Below, piece after piece: positions 49,420-64,000 of a DNA stretch of 64,000 bases. The position numbers and the translations under genes are program-made. Under the pieces are notes generated by a model that saw only the letters and a program-made list of their open reading frames with translations, was not told the origin of the DNA and did not search any database. The stretch lies in NCBI GenBank assembly GCA_034509425.1, contig JAVTVJ010000121.1, positions 682,001 through 746,000 of the forward strand. Direction: 5' to 3'. The stretch is from Eopsaltria australis (Eukaryota > Chordata > Aves > Passeriformes > Petroicidae). Each line of letters begins with the position of its first letter. Positions within the stretch are counted from its first letter, which is position 1.

Positions 49420-52280
49420 CAAAGAAAAATGATTTAGTATAAGAGCAGCAAAGCTTGTGCTTGCATCTCCTACTGATTCTGTGATGCAGAAGAGCAAAAT
49501 GGCAGCTGTTAAATGCTTAATTCCCATTTATAACCATAGAAGATGGTGGTGTTGGTTGCCTTTTAAATGTATAGACATTTCAAAAACATGCTTCTATGCC
49601 ACCAGACGTATGGATCCTTGGTGGTGGTCAGACTGCAGATAAATTAGTTCCTCTCAGTTCACATCATAAGCACTGCACAGTAAGTCTTTTAATAGTTGAT
49701 AAAAAGGGGAGATATTAAAATAAACAAACTGCCTGATAAAAAGCAGAATCTCATACAAAAACATCGTGAGACCCTATCTGAAGAACTGAAGCACCACAAC
49801 AAACTAATTAATGAGAAACAGAAAGGAAAACACACAGAGACAGCATGAAAAACGACAGACAGAAGAGTCTGGTCTCCTAGCGACTGACATTATTTTTGAC
49901 CACACAAGAAATGAGTAAAATGTAGACAATATTTAAAAGTACACATATTCAGTTTTCAGTATTTAATATTTTAGCATGTTACCATTGCCACGATGCAATT
50001 CCCACCCTAGGGAATTGATGAGTATCATGTACTTGGTAAGTAATGCTGAAATTGGTGTGAAAAAAGTACACAAGAAAAAAAAAAGGATATCTGTGCTGAT
50101 CCAGGGCACGTTCCATTTTGACAGTATGCCAGAGGCAGTAGTGGATTTCAAGGACACGTGTGCAGATTTTTGTAAAGATGTCATCAATTAGCGAAATAGC
50201 ACCAAACTGTGCTATGGATCTACAGAACAAATCAAATGTCAAGGCACTAGGTAGCTTACAAAGAAAGTGGATGAATGAGATACTGAGGTTAGAGAGAAAC
50301 AGGATAAAGAAAGAAAATTATTAGTTTACACTCATGTATTTTTCCCCAGGTTTGATGCATTAATCCTAGTCTTTAACAAAAAACTTGTTTGATATGCTAT
50401 GGATGCAATTTTTTAACAGTAATTTTAAAATATTTAAGTCATGTGTCCTTCAAACTGCGGAAGTGAAGACTCAATGGCACTTTCTATAGCAATTACTGTT
50501 TTTAACTTCCTCTTACCCCATAGCTCTGCCTCACGATGCAACCAGAATGCTGAAGAATCACCTGCACCATCTTGGGAAGTGAGAGACTTGATACAAATTA
50601 CACCAAGCCTAAAAACCTGTCTGTTGAGAGAAATTAATCTTGAAGGGAAAAACCCACAGCCTCCACTGCCCCAAACCTTCAAGTGAGTGTTGAATGTGCC
50701 TTGTTCATGCCTAAAGTCTCATTTCCCCACCACCAGACTGCAGAGCAGTTACACAGACATAACCTTCAGAGTAAAGGAGAAATTTTAAACAGTTTCCACT
50801 GCAAGTCTTTGTTGAGGTCAATCTATATACTTACCTTTTGTAGGCTAAATAAATTCACTTCTTCAAAAGCATCATAACTATTTATTCAGAAACACCCTTT
50901 TCTATATAACTTAATAATTAACACACAAATAAACACCACCACCACCCTTATTAAACATGCAACAGGAATGGTTTAACCTCCCAGGCAAGTTCAGCCCCTG
51001 AAAAGTTTCCTGGAGTTTTCACACCATCTTAACACACGTAACCCCCATGCCAGCAGCTCATATCCCTGCTGTGCCAGCAGCTCACGTCCCTGCCATCACC
51101 CACTAACCCCAGGGCACCTGGCCCAGCCATGTCCAGTGCCTAGGGAGGCCCTGTGGCCACTCTCAGCCCAGCCAAGAGTCCAGATCCTGGGCAGAGCCTC
51201 CACTGGAGTCTCCATGTCCTACACAAGATGTCTGGAATCTGTACTGAGCTGCAGAAGCCACAACCAACAGGAGGGAACTGTTTTGCTTACAGCTCTCCAG
51301 CTTGGAGCAGACCAGAAAACTGCAGCCATAAACTGCCCTGAATTTTGAGTGAGGTGTTTTTAAAGCTAAGGAAGGCAATACTATTCCTGTTGCAGTCCTC
51401 GCTCTCCAATTGTGATCCAGTCCCTGCCCCAGAATGTACATCCTTCTCAAGATCTTTCTCATCTCTCAAAGAGTCTCTTCAGAGATCAATGCTTCTTAAT
51501 CAGATTTGCACAAAATCTCTTAACAAATATCAACCCTATATCCTATTTTTCCCCCCAGCAGATTAGCTCTTACCTACCTGAGAAACTTTTCTTCCTTACT
51601 GCTCACCTGGCACTGCTGGGTGCTAAGAGCAATGAAATCAGCGTGACAGAGCTGGTTGTTGGCTCACAAGGATGCAGCTGTTAACCTCTCCTCTGCAATG
51701 CCACAGTAAGAAGTGTGCAGCTGACATGCAGAACTGTGGTTCTGGTGAAAAAAACCTGGTATTCATAGGAGAGACTCTGGAGTTTCCCCCTGTGTGTGTG
51801 CTTCAGGGAACACAGAGGTGCGATGTGCAGAAAATACAAGTACACAGGGACATGGCAGATCCCAAAGAGCATCGCCCTGGTTGGCCAGGACTGCCCCTTG
51901 TTTGGCTGTCCATGACCCCCTAGAGAAGCCTCCCCAGTTGCTTCCCCTTGCACTGCCCTGCCCACAGATGTGAGGGAATTTAGTCTCTCCAGAGAGCCAG
52001 GGTTTACAATGCTACCATTTCTTGTCAAACCACCCTGCCCCCTTTGTCATGACAAACAGCCTGGGGAAAGTCCAGACCAGGCTGTTCCCACAAGGGGCTG
52101 CACCAATCTGTTGCCCCTGCCACAGCCCTCCCTGCATGCAGCCACACAAGCCATGTCTTCTACTCCTCCCTGGCTTTTCCCTGGCTGCCTCTGTGTTCAG
52201 GCACACAAGGCAGGCCTGGTTCAGCTGTGGCATCCCCCACACAAAGGCTGCCTCACTCCCATCGCCCTGCCCCAGCTGAC
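49420..52280. other. Intergenic DNA upstream of the CR1 relic
   Basis: No gene recognised. It contains a short direct repeat (about 51049-51094). The 156-codon plus-strand frame at 51970-52440 runs into the CR1 and is not a gene. Confidence 0.7.
51049..51094 (+). repeat. Two-copy direct repeat of about 24 bp
   Basis: The unit GCCAGCAGCTCA followed by a two-base variant and TCCCTGC occurs twice in tandem, differing at a few bases. Seen directly. Confidence 0.65.
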
Positions 52281-52673
52281 CAGAGGGTTGGAACACCTCT
52301 ACTCTAAAGAAAGGCTGAGAGAATTGGGATTGTTCTGGAAAAGCAGAAGGCTTCAGGGTGACCTAATTGTGGCCTTCCAATACAGGATAGATGGGGCAAG
52401 GCATGTAGTGACAGAACAAGGGGGAATGGGTTCAAACTGAGAGTAGATTTAGATTAGATACTAGGACAAACTTCTTTACTATGAGGACGGTGAGGCACTG
52501 GCACGGGTTTCCCAGTGAAGCTGTGGCTGCCCCATATCCCTAGAGGTGTTCATGGCCAGGCTGGATGGAGCTTTGAGCAACCTGCTCCAGTGGGAGGTGT
52601 CCCTGCCACTGGCAGGGGGGTTGGAACCGGATGATCTTCAAGGCCCCCTTCCCACCCAGGCCATTCTGATACT
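52281..52673 (+). mobile_element. CR1 LINE, 5'-truncated 3' end
   Basis: Plus-strand sequence follows the avian CR1 3' consensus as I know it: TTGGAACACCTCTACTCTAA, AAAGGCTGAGAGAATTGGG, GGGTGACCTAATTGTGGCC, a central AAACTTCTTTACTATGAGGA, then CTAGAGGTGTTCATGGCCAG, CTGGATGGAGC and the hallmark GGGGGGTTGGAACCGGATGA. It ends near ATTCTGAT, a decayed form of the 8-bp terminal repeat unit. It is non-coding, with scattered differences from consensus, so it is an old, inactive copy. It is the main evidence for an avian or sauropsid genome. Confidence 0.92.
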
Positions 52674-53140
52674 CAGCAGCACCAGCCTCTCCTTTACATA
52701 AGCACAAGCTGCTATCACCTCTCCCCCCCAAAACCTAGTTTAAAGCCCACAGAAAGGACATGCTTCTGGGCACTCCCTGCTGCTGGTGCAAGGTTTCAGG
52801 GCCCCTCTCCCACTCCCCACCAGCTGTGCTGGCTGTGCACCTGCTGGGAAGGTTCCCAGAGCAGGAAGGAGCCTGGCCCTGCCTCACCTGGTCAGTGGCG
52901 TTGCTGACGGGCCTTCTAAGCTATCCATGCACTGAAGGCTGACAGTGGCCTAGAGCTTCTATAAAAACACAGTGTGCATTTTTCCAAGGCTGCACACGTC
53001 AGGAGCACCAGGAAACAGCACTGCTGCATCTTCAGAGCTCTGCAGTTGTGGTGGAACTACTGCCATGCCTACCAAGGAATATAAAAATAACTCAATTCTT
53101 GTTATTTCAAGATTACTGATTTGCACTTCAAAGAACTGAA
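52674..53140. other. Intergenic DNA between CR1 and NEDD4 3' end
   Basis: About 470 bp, moderately GC-rich at first, then AT-rich. No gene or repeat recognised. Confidence 0.7.
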
Positions 53141-53144
53141 TCAC

Positions 53145-54849
53145 AACTTATTAGAATAAACTTTTATTTACTGCTCTCAGGATCCTTGTTTTACACTTTA
53201 AAGTATGCAACAAAACCTGCTACATTCAAATCTATACAGATTTACTGATATATCATTCACGTTTTACAAAACTGCATATAGATTTGGGAAATTTGTATAA
53301 GTTACCTTTATTTACATGTAATACTCTCAGTCCTAATGACCTAGTCAAAGGATAAAACAAAGCGGGATTTTAAACATCCCTTAAGACCCATTAACATTTG
53401 TTACATAATTTACATATCTTCAGAGAGAGATGTGCTACACTTCCTTCTTGCATATTTATAAAGACTGTGACTAAACAGAAATTTGCTGGCCAAAGCTAGG
53501 TATTGTCATTTCCTCAGATCATATTGGTAATAAAATGTTAAAATTTGAGCAAGCCAGGTATACAAACCAATTTTTTTCTTTCAGAACCAACTTTGCTAAT
53601 CATTTTAACCAGCACTTGCTCAAGAAAAGTGTTAACATTAATACAAAAAATACCCACATTTACAAAAGAAATCCAACTAATATTTATATATGACAAGTTG
53701 ATCTATAATAAATTGCACATTGTTGGTTATGACTTTGGTTATACTGTATTAACAAATTTGGTTTCTAGACTAACACTGGAGAAAAAAATATAAAAATGCA
53801 GCTGTAGAAACTAGCAACCTGTAAACATATCACAGAACCAAATTCTGCACCTGATCACATGTGCATAACCTCCACACAGTTCAGAGGAGTTTGCACATAA
53901 CAGACTGCTGAATTTGGCCCAGAAAACCCTGTAAACATGTTCTTTATTGTTATGTAGTGCAATACTGCAAGAATGGATAATAAAGGCCTCTAACTATCAG
54001 TAACTAAATACTGAGTGATATCCATACAAATTTCACTTTAAGATTGATTGGTTGCAAAAGGCTGAATTGAAAATATTATCATTCAACTACAAATTTATCA
54101 AAAAAAGTGATGATCACTCAATAAACCAATATCCATATACAAATTCAAACAAAAACATGGATATAATTTCTCTTTAAAACTCAGAATTATGCTGCTTATC
54201 TGTTTTGTACAAAAATCTTGGGTTTGTTACACTGTTTTAGCAAAAGCAAGTTAGAAACAGAAATCTAATAAGTGTGTCAGCAAGTCAGTGTACTGCAAAC
54301 AAATGTTTCCCAATGTATTATCTAATATGCTGAATTATAAGATGCTTTGGGCAGATCTGTTGCAAAGAGCCTGAAGCAGCACAGATTATGACATTGTAAT
54401 GCATGAAGTTTGTCAGGTTTGTAGTTTGTTTGGTTGGATTTTTTTAAAAACAGTTTAACAATTTCAGTTGTCCTTCTTAAAGCAGCAAATCAAATTTAAA
54501 TCCTCTGCAAAGATTTCTTCACAGCTTTACTTCAGTAGTTTACTGCAGGACAGTCTCAAATATTGTACAAGAGGCAACTGCTAAAAACATTTTAGTTTTT
54601 GACTTACTTGGCACTGGCTGATCCAATGTGTATACTGCATGTATTGCAAAGTACACAAAACTATGGCAATGACAAAATACATTTTCAAAAGTTAGTGATT
54701 TTTAATACTTAGTTATATTACACGTGATACTATGAAGATTCAATAGCCATGTGACTAAATACAATGGTAGTCCCTGGAAAATTCAAATCTGTTTGTAAAC
54801 CCTTAAAATGAAATTGCAGCACTGGACCAATATAATTTATGTCTACGTC
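53145..54849 (-). other. NEDD4: NEDD4 3' UTR (inferred extent)
   Basis: About 1.7 kb of AT-rich, intronless sequence follows the NEDD4 stop codon. Minus-strand AATAAA hexamers occur at 53943-53948, 53307-53312 and 53163-53168. The last is followed by GT/T-rich sequence, so cleavage near 53145 is plausible. A Pumilio-type UGUAAAUA site lies at 53309-53316. The true end needs transcript evidence. Confidence 0.55.
53163..53168 (-). terminator. NEDD4: Likely distal NEDD4 polyadenylation signal AATAAA
   Basis: AATAAA on the minus strand (TTTATT on plus), followed downstream by TTGTGATT and T-rich sequence. It is the last of three candidate hexamers before the sequence becomes GC-richer. Confidence 0.5.

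Positions 54850-64000
<9,151 letters not shown>

Noticed and set aside
51970..52440. 156-codon plus-strand open frame
   Set aside because: It runs from unremarkable intergenic DNA into the CR1 3' region in a frame that is not a CR1 protein.

Overview
The window is vertebrate nuclear DNA, most likely from a bird. Three things support this. Coding sequence is broken into short exons with GT-AG introns. The background is AT-rich and poor in CpG, with one strong CpG island. Near 52.3-52.7 kb there is a clear 3' end of a CR1 LINE, the retroposon family typical of birds and other sauropsids. I cannot name the species. No operon, CRISPR array, tRNA, rRNA, phage or virus-like gene was seen.

Two protein-coding genes were recognised, both on the minus strand and both cut by the window edges. 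On the right (about 53.1-64.0 kb) lies the 3' part of NEDD4, a HECT-type E3 ubiquitin ligase. Thirteen exons encode its last 398 residues: the tail after the last WW domain, then the whole HECT domain to the stop codon. A ~1.7 kb AT-rich 3' UTR follows. On the left (about 1.07-39.45 kb) lies the 5' part of PRTG (protogenin), a transmembrane receptor of the DCC/neogenin family. Nine exons encode the signal peptide, four Ig domains and the first fibronectin type III domain (506 complete codons). The remaining PRTG exons lie beyond base 1.

Layout from left to right: PRTG intron 9 (1-1072); PRTG exons 9 to 3 (1073-9758); a 28.6 kb intron 2 (9759-38384); exon 2; a 637 bp intron 1; exon 1 inside a CpG-island promoter (about 38.7-40.0 kb); about 13 kb of intergenic DNA with candidate regulatory islands and a CR1 relic near its NEDD4 end; then the NEDD4 3' UTR and terminal exons to the right edge. 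The tandem order NEDD4 -> PRTG on one strand matches the arrangement known from human 15q21.

The genes have separate jobs: ubiquitin transfer in the cytoplasm for NEDD4, and a cell-surface developmental receptor for PRTG. Nothing here suggests they act together. The most interesting observations are small: a six-codon upstream ORF whose stop directly abuts the PRTG start codon, the NEDD4 catalytic cysteine codon split by a 77 bp intron, a microsatellite acting as the polypyrimidine tract of PRTG exon 2, two palindromic ATTAGC/GCTAAT elements between the genes, and several CpG-retaining islands in the large intron that look like enhancers. I found no convincing new biological system.
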